Counted from the stretch's first letter, positions 53,728-63,051 are shown. The stretch is 64,000 nt of DNA from Peptoniphilus_B koenoeneniae (GCF_030812875.1 NZ_JAUSTN010000008.1:1-64000), one strand, 5' to 3'. Made by a program: numbers and translations. Notes: generated by a model from the letters alone, not told the origin.

Positions 53728-55310
53728 GAATGTAGGAACCAATTTATTTAATATTTAAAACCAATGTAGGGACCAATTTTGAAGACCTAACCCGATTTTT
53801 GCAAAAAATCGTGGTAGGTCTCATGCAACTATTTGCCCAAATCTTTGATTTGGTTGCAAATATCTGCTATTGGTCCGGCGCCGTAAGGCGAATTAAATAA
53901 AATAAAAAATGAAAAAACAAAAATATAAATAAAATTTCAATTGAAAAAACATAAAAGAAAATGCTTCACGTAGGGCATAAAAAATTTAAAATAAATGTTA
54001 AATCAAATATTTATTTTTTTCTCCCACACGACACAGGCGGACCGGTAAACCGGTCCCTAGAGCTCACAAGGGTCCACATGGGAATGTAGGGTAATTTTTT
54101 GCGTAAAGATTTCAAAAGAGTAGAACTCTGCATATGAATGTAGGGACCAATTTATTGGTCCGATCGCCATCAGGCGAATTAAATAAAATAAGCAATGAAA
54201 AAAGGTAAATATAAAATAATAGATCTTTTAAAATTAAAACCAATGTAGGGACCAATTTATTGGTCCGGCGCCGTAAGGCGAATTAAATAAAATAAAAAAT
54301 GAAAAAAGGTAAATATAAAATAATAGATCTTTTAAAATTAAAACCAATGTAGGGACCAATTTATTGGTCCGGCGCCGTTAGGCGAATTAAACAAAATAAA
54401 AGACTAGAAAACAAAAATTTAAATAAAAAGTAAATTGAAAAAACATAAAAGAAAATGCTTCACGTAGGGCATAAAAAATTTTAAAAATAAATGTTAAATC
54501 AAATATTTATTTTTTTCTCCCACACGACACACACGGACCGGTAAACCGGTCCCTACAGCCCACAAGGGCCCACATGGGAATGTAGGGTAATTTTTTGCGT
54601 AAAGATTTCAAAAGAATAGAACTCCGCAAGAGAATGTAGGGACCAATTTATTGGTCCGATCGCCGTTAGGCGAATTAAATAAAATAAGCAATGAAAAAAG
54701 GTAAATATAAAATAATAGATCTTTTAAAATTACAACCAATGTAGGGACCAATTTATTGGTCCGGCGCCGTTAGGCGAATTAAACAAAATAAAAGACGAGA
54801 AAACAAAAATTTAAATAAAAGGTAAATTGAAAAAATTTAAAATAAATGTTAAATCAAATATTGATTTTGTTTTCCCACACGATACACACGGACCGGTAAA
54901 CCGGTCCCTACAGCCCACAAGGGCCCACATGGGAATGTAGCGTAATTTTTTGCGTAAAGATTTCAAAAGAGTAGAACTCTGCATATGAATGTAGGGACCA
55001 ATTTATTGGTCCGGCACCGTCAGGCGAATTAAATAAAATAAAAGACGAGAAAACAAAAATTTAAAATAAATGTTAAATCAAATATTGATTTTGTTCTCCC
55101 ACACGATACACACGGACCGGTAAACCGGTCCCTACAGCTCACAAAATCCCATGTTGAATAATTGAAAATTAAAACCAATGTAGGGACCAATTTTGAAGAC
55201 CTAACCCGATTTTTGCAAAAAATCGTGGTAGGTCTCATGCAACTATTTGCCCAAATCTTTGATTTGGTTGCAAATATCTGCTATTGGTCCGATCGCCATC
55301 ATTCGAATTA
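53728..55310. repeat. Palindromic repeat cluster 5 (inverted relative to clusters 1-4)
   Basis: Fills gene-free 53650-55367, the largest cluster. Units: half-A 53735, A-long 53770-53876, B 54039-54056, A-short 54144, 54249, 54353, B 54535-54552, A-short 54640, 54745, B 54890-54907, A-short 54995-55012, B 55114-55131, A-long 55184-55290. Three B-to-A pairs (54039-54161, 54535-54657, 54890-55012) each have exactly 87 nt between palindromes. A-short units at 54144/54249/54353 and 54640/54745 recur every 104-105 bases as local tandem duplications. Each A is followed by a GGCG-type hairpin and GAATTAAATAAAAT. Confidence 0.88.
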
Positions 55311-55320
55311 AACAAAATAA

Positions 55321-55356
55321 AAAATCCATTGATTTTTTCATATTTCAATGGATTTT
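55321..55356 (-). terminator. Terminator of hisS (ATCCATTG type)
   Basis: A 12-bp stem, AAAATCCATTGA (55321-55332) with TCAATGGATTTT (55345-55356), and T-runs on both strands. Confidence 0.88.
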
Positions 55357-55367
55357 TGTTTTATTTT

Positions 55368-56672
55368 TTATTTTAATTTTTGACAAATCTCTTCTATGGA
55401 AAGTTCTTCTTGGTCTGATGTTTTCATGTTTTTCAAGGGATAAAGTCCTGTTTTTATTTCATTTTCTCCCAATGCTAGGGAATAGGGTATGTTTAATTTG
55501 TCTGCATATTTAAATTTTTTACCTATTTTTCCTTCTTCTGAATAAATTATTGCCTTTATGCCCTTTTCTTTTAAGGTTTTTACAAGTCTTATTCCTTCTG
55601 TTAAAAAGCCTTCCATGGGGATTACTATTAGGTCTACCAGGGATTTATTTTCTGCTTGTATTAGGTTTTTTTCCATGAGTTTAAAGAAGAGTCTTGAAAG
55701 TCCTATGGATATTCCTACTCCAGGAAGTTTTAAGTCTGTATAGTATTCTGCCAGGTTATCGTATCTTCCTCCTGAACATACGCTGCCTACGTCTTCATGG
55801 CCGGTTAAGAATGTTTCGTAAACTGTCCCTGTGTAGTAGTCCAGTCCTCTTGCTATTTTTAAGTCTACTTCTATGTTTTCTTCTGATACTCCAAAGGCTT
55901 CTATATATTCCAAAACTTGACTTAGTTCTTCTATGCCTTCTTTAAATTTTTCGTTTTCTATTTTTAAGCTTTTTAATGCTGAGATTTTTTCTGAGTTTTT
56001 GCCTTGGATTTGTAAAAATTCCAATATTTTTTCTATTTCTTCTTCTTTTAAGCCCTGATCTTTTAATTCTTCAACCATTTTCCCCATGCCTATTTTGTCA
56101 AGTTTGTCTATGGTTCTTAATATTTCTTCTTCTTTTTTTGCTCCTAAGTTTTCAAAAAATCCTTTTAATATTTTTCTGTTGTTTATGTGAACTTTAAAGT
56201 TTCCAAGTTTTAAGTCTTTAAATATTCCACAGATTATGACAGGCATTTGGGCGTCATTTACAAGGGAAAGTTTTCCATTTCCTATGGCGTCTATGTCGCA
56301 TTGGTAAAATTCTCTAAATCTTCCTCTTTGGGCTCTTTCGCCCCTATATACTTTGGATATTTGATATCTTTTAAAGGGAAAGTTTAGGTCGGAAAAGTGT
56401 TCTACTGTATATCTTGCAAGGGGTACTGTTAGGTCAAAACGCATACTCATGTCTGTGTCCCCTTTTGTGAATCTGTAAATTTGTTTTTCCGTTTCTCCTC
56501 CTCCTTTTGCTAAGAGGACTTCGGTTTTTTCAAGGACTGGTGTGTCTATGGGAAGAAAGCCATTTTCTTCGTAATGCTTTCTGATTATGTCCATCATTTT
56601 ATTAAATAATATTTGTTCCTCCGGTAAGAGTTCCATAAAGCCCGGAAGGGTTGAGGGTTTTACTTTATCCAT
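55368..56672 (-). CDS. hisS: Histidyl-tRNA synthetase
   Basis: 434 residues, a normal class II HisRS. Motif 2 region RGRFREFYQCDIDAIG, the histidine-specific GLDYYTGTVYE and CSGGRYDNL, motif 3 GVGISIGLSRLF, and a C-terminal anticodon-binding domain (about 335-434). An in-frame GTG nine bases earlier is part of the Shine-Dalgarno sequence AAAGGTG, so the ATG at 56672 is chosen. It lies 18 bases after the Na/phosphate cotransporter gene and is probably cotranscribed with it, an unexpected pairing. Confidence 0.96.
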   Translation of the reverse strand: MDKVKPSTLPGFMELLPEEQILFNKMMDIIRKHYEENGFLPIDTPVLEKTEVLLAKGGGETEKQIYRFTKGDTDMSMRFDLTVPLARYTVEHFSDLNFPFKRYQISKVYRGERAQRGRFREFYQCDIDAIGNGKLSLVNDAQMPVIICGIFKDLKLGNFKVHINNRKILKGFFENLGAKKEEEILRTIDKLDKIGMGKMVEELKDQGLKEEEIEKILEFLQIQGKNSEKISALKSLKIENEKFKEGIEELSQVLEYIEAFGVSEENIEVDLKIARGLDYYTGTVYETFLTGHEDVGSVCSGGRYDNLAEYYTDLKLPGVGISIGLSRLFFKLMEKNLIQAENKSLVDLIVIPMEGFLTEGIRLVKTLKEKGIKAIIYSEEGKIGKKFKYADKLNIPYSLALGENEIKTGLYPLKNMKTSDQEELSIEEICQKLK

Positions 56673-56690
56673 TAATTTCACCTTTCTTTT

Positions 56691-58295
56691 TTAATTGATT
56701 ATTAATTTTCCTACGTTGTAGATATAGGCTTGTATTCTTTCCAGGGCACTTAAAGTTTTTTCAAATACAAGGCCGCTTTCAGGATCACATACGCCAAGTC
56801 TCATTCTATCCATGTGTTCATTTCTATAATCATCTACATAGGCTTCTATCCTGTTTGAGAAAAATTTAAGTCTATCTTTTTTCTCTTGAGATGGAAGTTC
56901 CGTTATAACTGTATTAAACATTGTGCTTATTGAGGTTTGCACTGCGTTTAATTCTTTTATGGATTCTTCTGTGTAGATTAATTTTTTGTCTTCTTTTAAT
57001 TTTGCTCCTTCTGCTATACTTTTTGCGTGATCTCCTATTCTTTCAACGTCTCTTACTATTCTCATATAGCCTGTATAGTTTGCTGCCATGTTTTCGTCCA
57101 TTTCCATGGATAGGCAGCCAATAATATATCTTGTTATGTTGGAGTTTAGAAAATTCAAAATTTTTTCATTGTGAAATACGGTTTCGTATTTTTCTTCTTC
57201 AAATTTACTTATTAAGTCCATGCTTATTTTAAAGTTTGCAATGGCTATGTCTATCATTCTATGGGCTTCTGCACGGATGTCTGTAAGTTCTGTTGCTGCT
57301 TCTCTCATAGTTTTTTTAGGATTTATATATTGAAGACTCATTTCTTCTTGTTCCTTATCTTTTCCTCTGATTATAAAGGTTGAAAGTTTAGCAAGGTATT
57401 TTGAAAAGGGAATAAGTATTACTGTTGCCATTATGTTAAAAAAAGTGTGCATGTTGGCTATTTGGGCTGCTGGTAATGCTCTTGATATACTTTCTATAAA
57501 TTTATCTATTGGGATAAATTGTGCAATGATAACAAATATAATTGTTCCTATAAGGTTAAATAGCACGTGGACTGCTGCTGTTCTTTGAGCATTTTTTGAT
57601 GTTCCTATGGAGGAAAGGACACTTGTTATACATGTTCCTATGTTAAAGCCGCAAATAATATACATGGATCCGTGAAGACCTATTAAGCCTTCGTTGGCTA
57701 TTGCTTGTAATATTCCAAGAGATGCTGCTGAAGCTTGAATTATTGCTGTTATTACTGCTCCTGCTATAATTCCCAAGAGTGGGTTTGATATGCTTATAAG
57801 TAAGTTTCTAAATCCCTCATATTCTCTAAGGGGACTCATGGAGCTACTCATAAGTTGCATTCCCATAAATAAAAGCCCAAGTCCTAAGATTACTTGTCCT
57901 AAGTATTTTACTGTTGGTTTTTTTATAAATTTTCTGATAAAAAATCCAATAAAGGCAAGTAATGGGGCGATGCTGGAAATGTCCAAGGCTACAAGTTGAC
58001 CTGTTATTGTTGTTCCTATGTTTGCGCCCATGATAATTCCCACTGCTTGTTCAATAGTCATAAGTCCTGCGTTTACAAAACCTACTACCATTACAGTGGT
58101 GCCTGATGATGATTGTATTAGGGCTGTTACTCCTATACCTACCAAGAGGCCTTTTAGGGTTGATGATGTCATTTTTTCAATCCATTTATGTAGCCTATCT
58201 CCTGCTACAAGTTCAAGGCCGGCGCTCATTAAGTCCATTCCGTAAATAAAGAATGCAAAGCCTCCTAAGAGTCCAAAAATATAAGTTATCGGCAT
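56691..58295 (-). CDS. Na+/phosphate cotransporter family protein (NptA/YjbB type) with PhoU-like tail
   Basis: 534 residues. The membrane part (about 1-310) contains the two inverted NptA repeats with their QSSSGTTV motif (GVTALIQSSSGTTVMVVGF) and its counterpart AIIQASAASLGILQAI. The C-terminal cytoplasmic part (about 335-534) is helical and PhoU-like. Such proteins move phosphate with sodium; in bacteria both uptake and efflux have been reported. GGGAGGG precedes the ATG. The divergent neighbour at 58435 encodes a PhoU/DUF47-like protein, which supports a role in phosphate handling. Confidence 0.9.
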   Translation of the reverse strand: MPITYIFGLLGGFAFFIYGMDLMSAGLELVAGDRLHKWIEKMTSSTLKGLLVGIGVTALIQSSSGTTVMVVGFVNAGLMTIEQAVGIIMGANIGTTITGQLVALDISSIAPLLAFIGFFIRKFIKKPTVKYLGQVILGLGLLFMGMQLMSSSMSPLREYEGFRNLLISISNPLLGIIAGAVITAIIQASAASLGILQAIANEGLIGLHGSMYIICGFNIGTCITSVLSSIGTSKNAQRTAAVHVLFNLIGTIIFVIIAQFIPIDKFIESISRALPAAQIANMHTFFNIMATVILIPFSKYLAKLSTFIIRGKDKEQEEMSLQYINPKKTMREAATELTDIRAEAHRMIDIAIANFKISMDLISKFEEEKYETVFHNEKILNFLNSNITRYIIGCLSMEMDENMAANYTGYMRIVRDVERIGDHAKSIAEGAKLKEDKKLIYTEESIKELNAVQTSISTMFNTVITELPSQEKKDRLKFFSNRIEAYVDDYRNEHMDRMRLGVCDPESGLVFEKTLSALERIQAYIYNVGKLIIN

Positions 58296-58382
58296 TTATT
58301 CCCTCCCTTTGTTTATAATTAAATAATATCTTAAATGAAAAGTTTTTTAAAGCATTGTGTAAACTTTTATAAAGGTATTTTA

Positions 58383-58388
58383 TATAAT
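58383..58388 (+). promoter_or_regulatory. Likely -10 box of the DUF47 gene
   Basis: Perfect TATAAT 46 bases before the start. The nearest -35-like TTGTGT is 22 bases upstream, too far to be convincing. Confidence 0.35.
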
Positions 58389-58434
58389 ATTGTAAAAGTA
58401 TCTTTCTTATGTTATTTTTTACTTGGAGGTCTTT

Positions 58435-59046
58435 ATGGCTAATAAAATTTTTTATGAAATGTTAAGTGAGCTTTCAAAATATACAGTTAGGGCATCGGAT
58501 ATGCTGAGAAGAACCTTTTATGAATTTAATTACGATGATATGAGATTTATAATGATGGAAATTCATGAAATAGAAAATGAAGCTGATGCTATAAATCATA
58601 ATTTACAAAAGGCTCTTGAAAAACAATATATAATTCCTATGAGAAGGGAAGATATCGCCCTTTTAGGTCAAACGACTGATGCTGTTGTAGATTCTATTGA
58701 AGATGTTATAAGAAGTTTTTATATGTATGACATAAAAAAAACCATTCCACAAGTGGAAGGTTTTATAGATATAATTGAAAATTCCTGCAAGGAAATTTTT
58801 AATATTATGTCCAATATGAAAAATCCAAAATCTTTTAAAAGTCTGGAAAAATCCATTGAACTTATAAGATCCTATGAAGATCAGGCTGATGGGCTTTATA
58901 TAAGGGCAAACAAAGAACTTTTTGACCTTAATAATCCTGATGAGCTTATTAAGTGGGAAGAGTTGATTTTCAGGCTGGAAAAATGTTGTGATACTTGTAA
59001 AAATGTGGCTGATACTGTAAATAACATCTTTTTAAGATACAACTGA
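58435..59046 (+). CDS. DUF47 family PhoU-like protein
   Basis: 203 residues, entirely helical in prediction. It belongs to the DUF47/TIGR00153 family related to PhoU, with the two Glu/Asp-rich metal-binding-type helices (MEIHEIENEADAI near 46 and ELIRSYEDQADGLYI near 145). Members commonly sit beside phosphate transporters of the Pit type and are thought to regulate them. Here the neighbour is a divergent NptA-family gene. An in-frame TTG 12 bases upstream lies inside GGAGG, so the ATG at 58435 is taken. The last 15 bases overlap tail-to-tail with the histidine kinase gene. Confidence 0.85.
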   Translation: MANKIFYEMLSELSKYTVRASDMLRRTFYEFNYDDMRFIMMEIHEIENEADAINHNLQKALEKQYIIPMRREDIALLGQTTDAVVDSIEDVIRSFYMYDIKKTIPQVEGFIDIIENSCKEIFNIMSNMKNPKSFKSLEKSIELIRSYEDQADGLYIRANKELFDLNNPDELIKWEELIFRLEKCCDTCKNVADTVNNIFLRYN

Positions 59047-60234
59047 TCCTTCAATGGGAAGGGAAATAAAGGTTTGAAAATAGTCCCCATCTATTACCAG
59101 TTCAAATTTTCCTCCCAAAATCTCTACTAAATTTTTACTTATATAAAGACCTAAGCCTGAGCCTTCTTTTGCTCTTGATCTGTCTACTTTTACAAGTTCT
59201 TTCATAAGTTCCTCTGCTGATATATTTAATTTTTCTGCAGAGGTATTTTTTATGGAAAAATAAATATTATTTTCATCTGTTGTTGTTTTGGAATAGATTC
59301 TTGTCCCCTTTAAGGAATATTTGTAGGCGTTTGACAGAAGATTTTGAATAACTCTTGAAACTAAATTGCCGTCTGAATAAATAAATATATTTTCCTTATC
59401 GGAGTCATATATAAAATCCAAGTTGTTTTTTTCAAACAAGCTTATAAAATCTCCATAAGTTTGGTTTACAAGTTCGTTAAATTCTATAATTTCCTTTTCA
59501 ACTTTTATATTTTTGGCGTTGGTCCTTGCTGCGTAAATTAGGTCTATTATCCTGGATTTAAGTCTTCTTGAATTTCTGCCCAAAATGTTTATATATTCTT
59601 TTGCTTCTTCATCTAAGGTCTTCTTTTTTTCTAAAAGGTCTGCATAATTTATTATGGAAGTTAGGGGAGTTTTTAAATCGTGAGATATATTTGTTATAAG
59701 CTCCACTTTCATCATTTCATTTTCCATTTTTTCCTGTATCATTTGGTTTATATCTAAGGAAATATTATCCAGCATTTTTAAATTTTTAACTGTTTTTTGA
59801 GTGGCAAAATTTTCATCTATTTCTATTTTTTCAAAACTTGCCGTCTTTTTTATAGCATCTGACAAAATTATATATTGGGAAACTTGCCTTTCTATTTCAA
59901 GACAAAGTCTTAAAAGTAAAAATACTATAAAATAAATTTTCGTTCTTGTAACTAGGGCTGATAAAATCAATATGAGGGAAAGGATATTAAAGACAAAAGA
60001 CAACATATAATAGGGGCTTTGTCTTCTTCTTACATATAAATTTAAGGTCCACAGGGAATTTAAAAAATTTTTTTTATAAATTTTTATAAGGACAATTAAA
60101 AGGAATAGGCCTAGTGCCAAAATATGTCCTATATCTATAAATATAAAGTCTAAAATTATAAGAAGATTTAAAAGGACAAATTCCATTTTTATGTCTTTAA
60201 GAATTTTTATAAGTTTTTTTTCTGAGTTTTCCAT
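59032..60234 (-). CDS. Membrane sensor histidine kinase
   Basis: 400 residues. Four hydrophobic segments between about 15 and 115 form the membrane sensor region with almost no extracellular domain. The DHp H-box is NISHDLKTPLTSIINYADLL (phospho-accepting His near 192). The ATPase domain has the N-box NLLSNAYKYS and G-box GSGLGLYISKNLVE. A HATPase of this kind phosphorylates the response regulator encoded two bases upstream. The short-loop sensor suggests sensing within the membrane or through a partner protein. Its 3' end overlaps the DUF47 gene by 15 bases on the opposite strand. Confidence 0.92.
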   Translation of the reverse strand: MENSEKKLIKILKDIKMEFVLLNLLIILDFIFIDIGHILALGLFLLIVLIKIYKKNFLNSLWTLNLYVRRRQSPYYMLSFVFNILSLILILSALVTRTKIYFIVFLLLRLCLEIERQVSQYIILSDAIKKTASFEKIEIDENFATQKTVKNLKMLDNISLDINQMIQEKMENEMMKVELITNISHDLKTPLTSIINYADLLEKKKTLDEEAKEYINILGRNSRRLKSRIIDLIYAARTNAKNIKVEKEIIEFNELVNQTYGDFISLFEKNNLDFIYDSDKENIFIYSDGNLVSRVIQNLLSNAYKYSLKGTRIYSKTTTDENNIYFSIKNTSAEKLNISAEELMKELVKVDRSRAKEGSGLGLYISKNLVEILGGKFELVIDGDYFQTFISLPIEGSVVS

Positions 60235-60236
60235 TT

Positions 60237-60926
60237 TTATCCTTCAATTTTGTATCCCATTCCGTAAACTGATTTTATTAAATCGGGTTTGTGGGGATTT
60301 ATTTCTATTTTATCCCTCAAGTGGGAAATGTGAACGCTTATTATCTTTTTTACATCATGGGCTTCTTCTTCCCATACATATTTATAAATTTCATTGGAAG
60401 AAAATACCCTGCCCTTATTTTGTACTAAATAAAGTAAAATTTTATATTCATAGGGAGTTAAAGAAACTTCTTCTCCGTCTACAGTTACGACTTTTGCAGA
60501 ATCGAAAATTTTTACCCTTCCTATAGAATACTCGTCTTTTGCTATGTTTGCCGATCCAAGGCTTGTATATCTTCTTAAAACGGAATTTACCCTGGCAACA
60601 AGTTCTATGGCATTAAAGGGTTTTGTTATATAGTCATCAGCTCCTATGTTAAGACCTATAATCTTATCTGTTATTTCCGCTTTTGCTGAGAGGATTATAA
60701 TTGGGATGTTTTTATTTTCTCTAATTTTTAAAATGGCTGTTGTTCCGTCCATTTCCGGCATCATTAAATCCATTATTACAAGATGAATGTCTTCTTCTTC
60801 CATAATCTTCAAAGCTTCTTTTCCGTTATAAGCTTTAAAAACTCTGTAGCCTTCAGCTTTAAAATATATTTCAATAGCATGTACTATGTCTTTTTCGTCA
60901 TCACAAACTAAAATATTAAAAATCAT
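60237..60926 (-). CDS. OmpR/PhoB-family response regulator
   Basis: 229 residues. Receiver domain 1-120: acidic pair DDE near 9, phospho-acceptor Asp in VIMDLMMPEMDG near 53, Thr/Ser in ILSAKAE and Lys in YITKPF. A winged-helix domain (about 130-228) has the typical VSLTPYEYKILLYLVQNKGRVFS and VHISHLRDKI recognition-helix region. GAGGTG precedes the ATG. It is the first gene of the two-component operon, divergent from the YihY gene with only 55 bases between starts. Confidence 0.94.
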   Translation of the reverse strand: MIFNILVCDDEKDIVHAIEIYFKAEGYRVFKAYNGKEALKIMEEEDIHLVIMDLMMPEMDGTTAILKIRENKNIPIIILSAKAEITDKIIGLNIGADDYITKPFNAIELVARVNSVLRRYTSLGSANIAKDEYSIGRVKIFDSAKVVTVDGEEVSLTPYEYKILLYLVQNKGRVFSSNEIYKYVWEEEAHDVKKIISVHISHLRDKIEINPHKPDLIKSVYGMGYKIEG

Positions 60927-60960
60927 TTTTCACCTCTTAAATATTTTCTCCTTTTTATTA

Positions 60961-60966
60961 TATAAT
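60961..60966 (+). promoter_or_regulatory. -10 box of the YihY-family gene
   Basis: Perfect TATAAT 15 bases before the ATG at 60982. It lies in the 55-base divergent region shared with the response regulator gene. No clear -35. Confidence 0.45.
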
Positions 60967-60981
60967 ATATGTGAGGTACTT

Positions 60982-61902
60982 ATGAACAAGCTAAGTGATT
61001 TTTTATATAAAAAAAGAAATAATAATTTTTTTATTTTTATTGATAAACTTTTTTATAGGATTGTTAAGGGGAATATTTTGGCTATGGCAGGCTCTCTGTC
61101 ATTTTTTTCTTTAATTTCAATTTTTCCTTTTGTCTTTGCTCTTCTTAGCCTTATAGGTTCTATAAAGATTTTAGATTATGATCCGGTTTATAGTGCAATA
61201 GGTCTTTTGCCAAAAGAAATCGGAAGGATTGTTTACAATTTTATACAGATGCTAGAGGAAAATTCTTCTGGTGGTTTTCTTTCCCTTTCACTTTTTCTTG
61301 GTCTTTGGTCCGCATCAAGTGGCATAAAGCAAATTTTGTGGAACGTTAATAAATCTTACGGAACTGATGATAATAGAAATTATTTTTTAGTAAGGCTTAT
61401 GGCTATGTTTTTTACTGTTTGCCTTATGATTATGGTTTTTATTTTGACTTTTACTCAAATTATAGGAGAAACCTTTATTTTAGATATTTTTAAGTTTTTT
61501 AAAATAAATTGGGATTACAGTTACCTTTTCAGCAACTTAGTGAAAAATTCCCTTCCTCTTATTTATATCTTTATAATTTTTATTGTTCTTTATTATTTTG
61601 GAATTAATCCCTACACAAGAAGTCTTGTAAAGATTAAAAATGTAATGCCTGGAGCTTTATTTACTTCCATTTCTCTTATTTTCATTACTTTTTTATTTGG
61701 AAGATATTTAAATACTTTTGCATCCTATTCCGTTACTTATGGGTCTCTTGGCAGTCTTCTTGCTTTTTTTATCTGGACCTATTTAATGAGTATTATTATT
61801 TTAATAGGGTCTGAGATAAATGGAGTTTTCTTTTCCATGAAGAATTTTAAAAGTCAAAATTTATGGCCAAGGCATGATTCTTTTATGAAGAAATTTTTAT
61901 AA
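60982..61902 (+). CDS. YihY/BrkB-family inner membrane protein
   Basis: 306 residues. Six membrane helices and the family's conserved N-terminal AMAGSLSFFSLISIFPF segment are visible, plus SYSVTYGSLGSLLAFFIWTYL and a final helix ending in GSEINGVFFSMK. The family was once called ribonuclease BN in error; its function is unsettled. The frame extends upstream into the response regulator gene, but GAGG five bases before the ATG at 60982 and a TATAAT at 60961 place the start here. Confidence 0.88.
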   Translation: MNKLSDFLYKKRNNNFFIFIDKLFYRIVKGNILAMAGSLSFFSLISIFPFVFALLSLIGSIKILDYDPVYSAIGLLPKEIGRIVYNFIQMLEENSSGGFLSLSLFLGLWSASSGIKQILWNVNKSYGTDDNRNYFLVRLMAMFFTVCLMIMVFILTFTQIIGETFILDIFKFFKINWDYSYLFSNLVKNSLPLIYIFIIFIVLYYFGINPYTRSLVKIKNVMPGALFTSISLIFITFLFGRYLNTFASYSVTYGSLGSLLAFFIWTYLMSIIILIGSEINGVFFSMKNFKSQNLWPRHDSFMKKFL

Positions 61903-61935
61903 ATTTTTTTGTGTAAATTTTTATAGGTTAAATAT

Positions 61936-61943
61936 GTTATACT
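61936..61943 (+). promoter_or_regulatory. Extended -10 promoter of the second deacetylase gene
   Basis: TGTTATACT is a TGn-extended -10 (TATACT at 61938-61943). It predicts a start of transcription at about 61950 and a leader of roughly ten bases. Confidence 0.4.
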
Positions 61944-61959
61944 TATTTAGGTGATTAAT

Positions 61960-63039
61960 TTGAAAGACAATACTAATTTCAAAAATATGAATAAAGAAAA
62001 TATTTCTAATGATGATTTAGATAAAAGAAGGAATGAAAGAAGAAAAAGAGCAAGGATAAGAAAACAAAAACTTCGCAGAAGATTTTATTTTATTTGCGGA
62101 ATTGTTTTTATTTTATTGATTTTACTTATGAAATCTTGTTCAAGAAAAAAAGTTGAACCTATAAAGGTTCCCGAGGACAGGGGTCTTGCTTCCTGGTATC
62201 TTATGCAAATTTTGCGGGAAGAAAAAGGACAATATGACCATTCTTCATATATACCTAAAAAACCCTATGAGTTTGCTTTTATGGCTCAAGATGCCGCTAC
62301 AGGCATGTTAAAAGTCATTTCAAAAGATTCTTCTCATATTACTCAGGCTGATTCTTACGCTTATCCTGCAGAAGAAATCAGAGATTATATTCGTGGAGAA
62401 AAAGACTATGCTGGAAAAGATAAACTTGTTTTTCTAACTTTTGATGATGGTCCTAACAACACTATTACGCCTGGCATCTTAGATATTTTAAAAAGAAATC
62501 AGGTTCACGGAACTTTCTTTGTTGTAGGTAAAGCCGTAACAGAAAATCATGAAGATGTTTTAAGAAAAACTATTCTAAACGGAAATTCTATAGCTATTCA
62601 TTCTTTTAGCCATGACTATTCCACTTTATATCCAGGAAGAACTGCTGATGCTCAAACTATTGTTGATGAAGCTGTTCTAACTCAAAAAAGACTTAAAAAA
62701 ATATTTGGTGATGACTTTACAGCTCATGTTTTTAGATACCCTGGAGGACACATGTCTTGGGCTGGTATTAACGCTTCAGATGCTGCTTTAAAGGATAGAG
62801 GCATAACTTGGATCGATTGGAATGCTCTTACAGGTGATGCTGAACCGTTCAGAGTGCGTCCTAAAGATGAAAATGAACAAGTCCAATACCTTGACACCTC
62901 TTTGAACCAAAACAAGCATACAGAGGTTGCTGTGGTCTTAATGCACGATGCCTCTACTAAGCCCTTAACCCTTAAAAGTTTACCTTTAGTTATTAATTAT
63001 TTTAAGGAAAGAGATTATAAGTTTTGTATTTTAAAATAA
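61960..63039 (+). CDS. Polysaccharide deacetylase (CE4/NodB), membrane-anchored
   Basis: 359 residues. A strongly basic cytoplasmic N-terminus (about 20-43) precedes one membrane helix (about 45-59). An extracellular linker domain follows, then the NodB domain from about residue 150: TFDDGP (motif 1), HSFSHDYSTLY (motif 2, two metal His), RYPGGHMSW (motif 3), WIDWNALTGDAE (motif 4) and VLMHDA (motif 5). All catalytic residues are present. This complete set is typical of peptidoglycan N-acetylglucosamine deacetylases that confer lysozyme resistance; the substrate is inferred. The start is TTG at 61960, placed after AGGTG; the in-frame GTG at 61951 belongs to that ribosome-binding sequence. Confidence 0.87.
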   Translation: MKDNTNFKNMNKENISNDDLDKRRNERRKRARIRKQKLRRRFYFICGIVFILLILLMKSCSRKKVEPIKVPEDRGLASWYLMQILREEKGQYDHSSYIPKKPYEFAFMAQDAATGMLKVISKDSSHITQADSYAYPAEEIRDYIRGEKDYAGKDKLVFLTFDDGPNNTITPGILDILKRNQVHGTFFVVGKAVTENHEDVLRKTILNGNSIAIHSFSHDYSTLYPGRTADAQTIVDEAVLTQKRLKKIFGDDFTAHVFRYPGGHMSWAGINASDAALKDRGITWIDWNALTGDAEPFRVRPKDENEQVQYLDTSLNQNKHTEVAVVLMHDASTKPLTLKSLPLVINYFKERDYKFCILK

Positions 63040-63051
63040 GTTTTTAAATAA

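Noticed and set aside
55029..55238. Short open frames within the repeat clusters (for example 69 codons on the minus strand)
   Set aside because: They are made of repeat sequence, change between copies without coding constraint, and lack ribosome-binding sites.
53650..55367. A CRISPR array in the repeat clusters
   Set aside because: The repeats are palindromes of different lengths at irregular intervals, the intervening sequences are themselves repeated rather than unique, and no cas genes are present.
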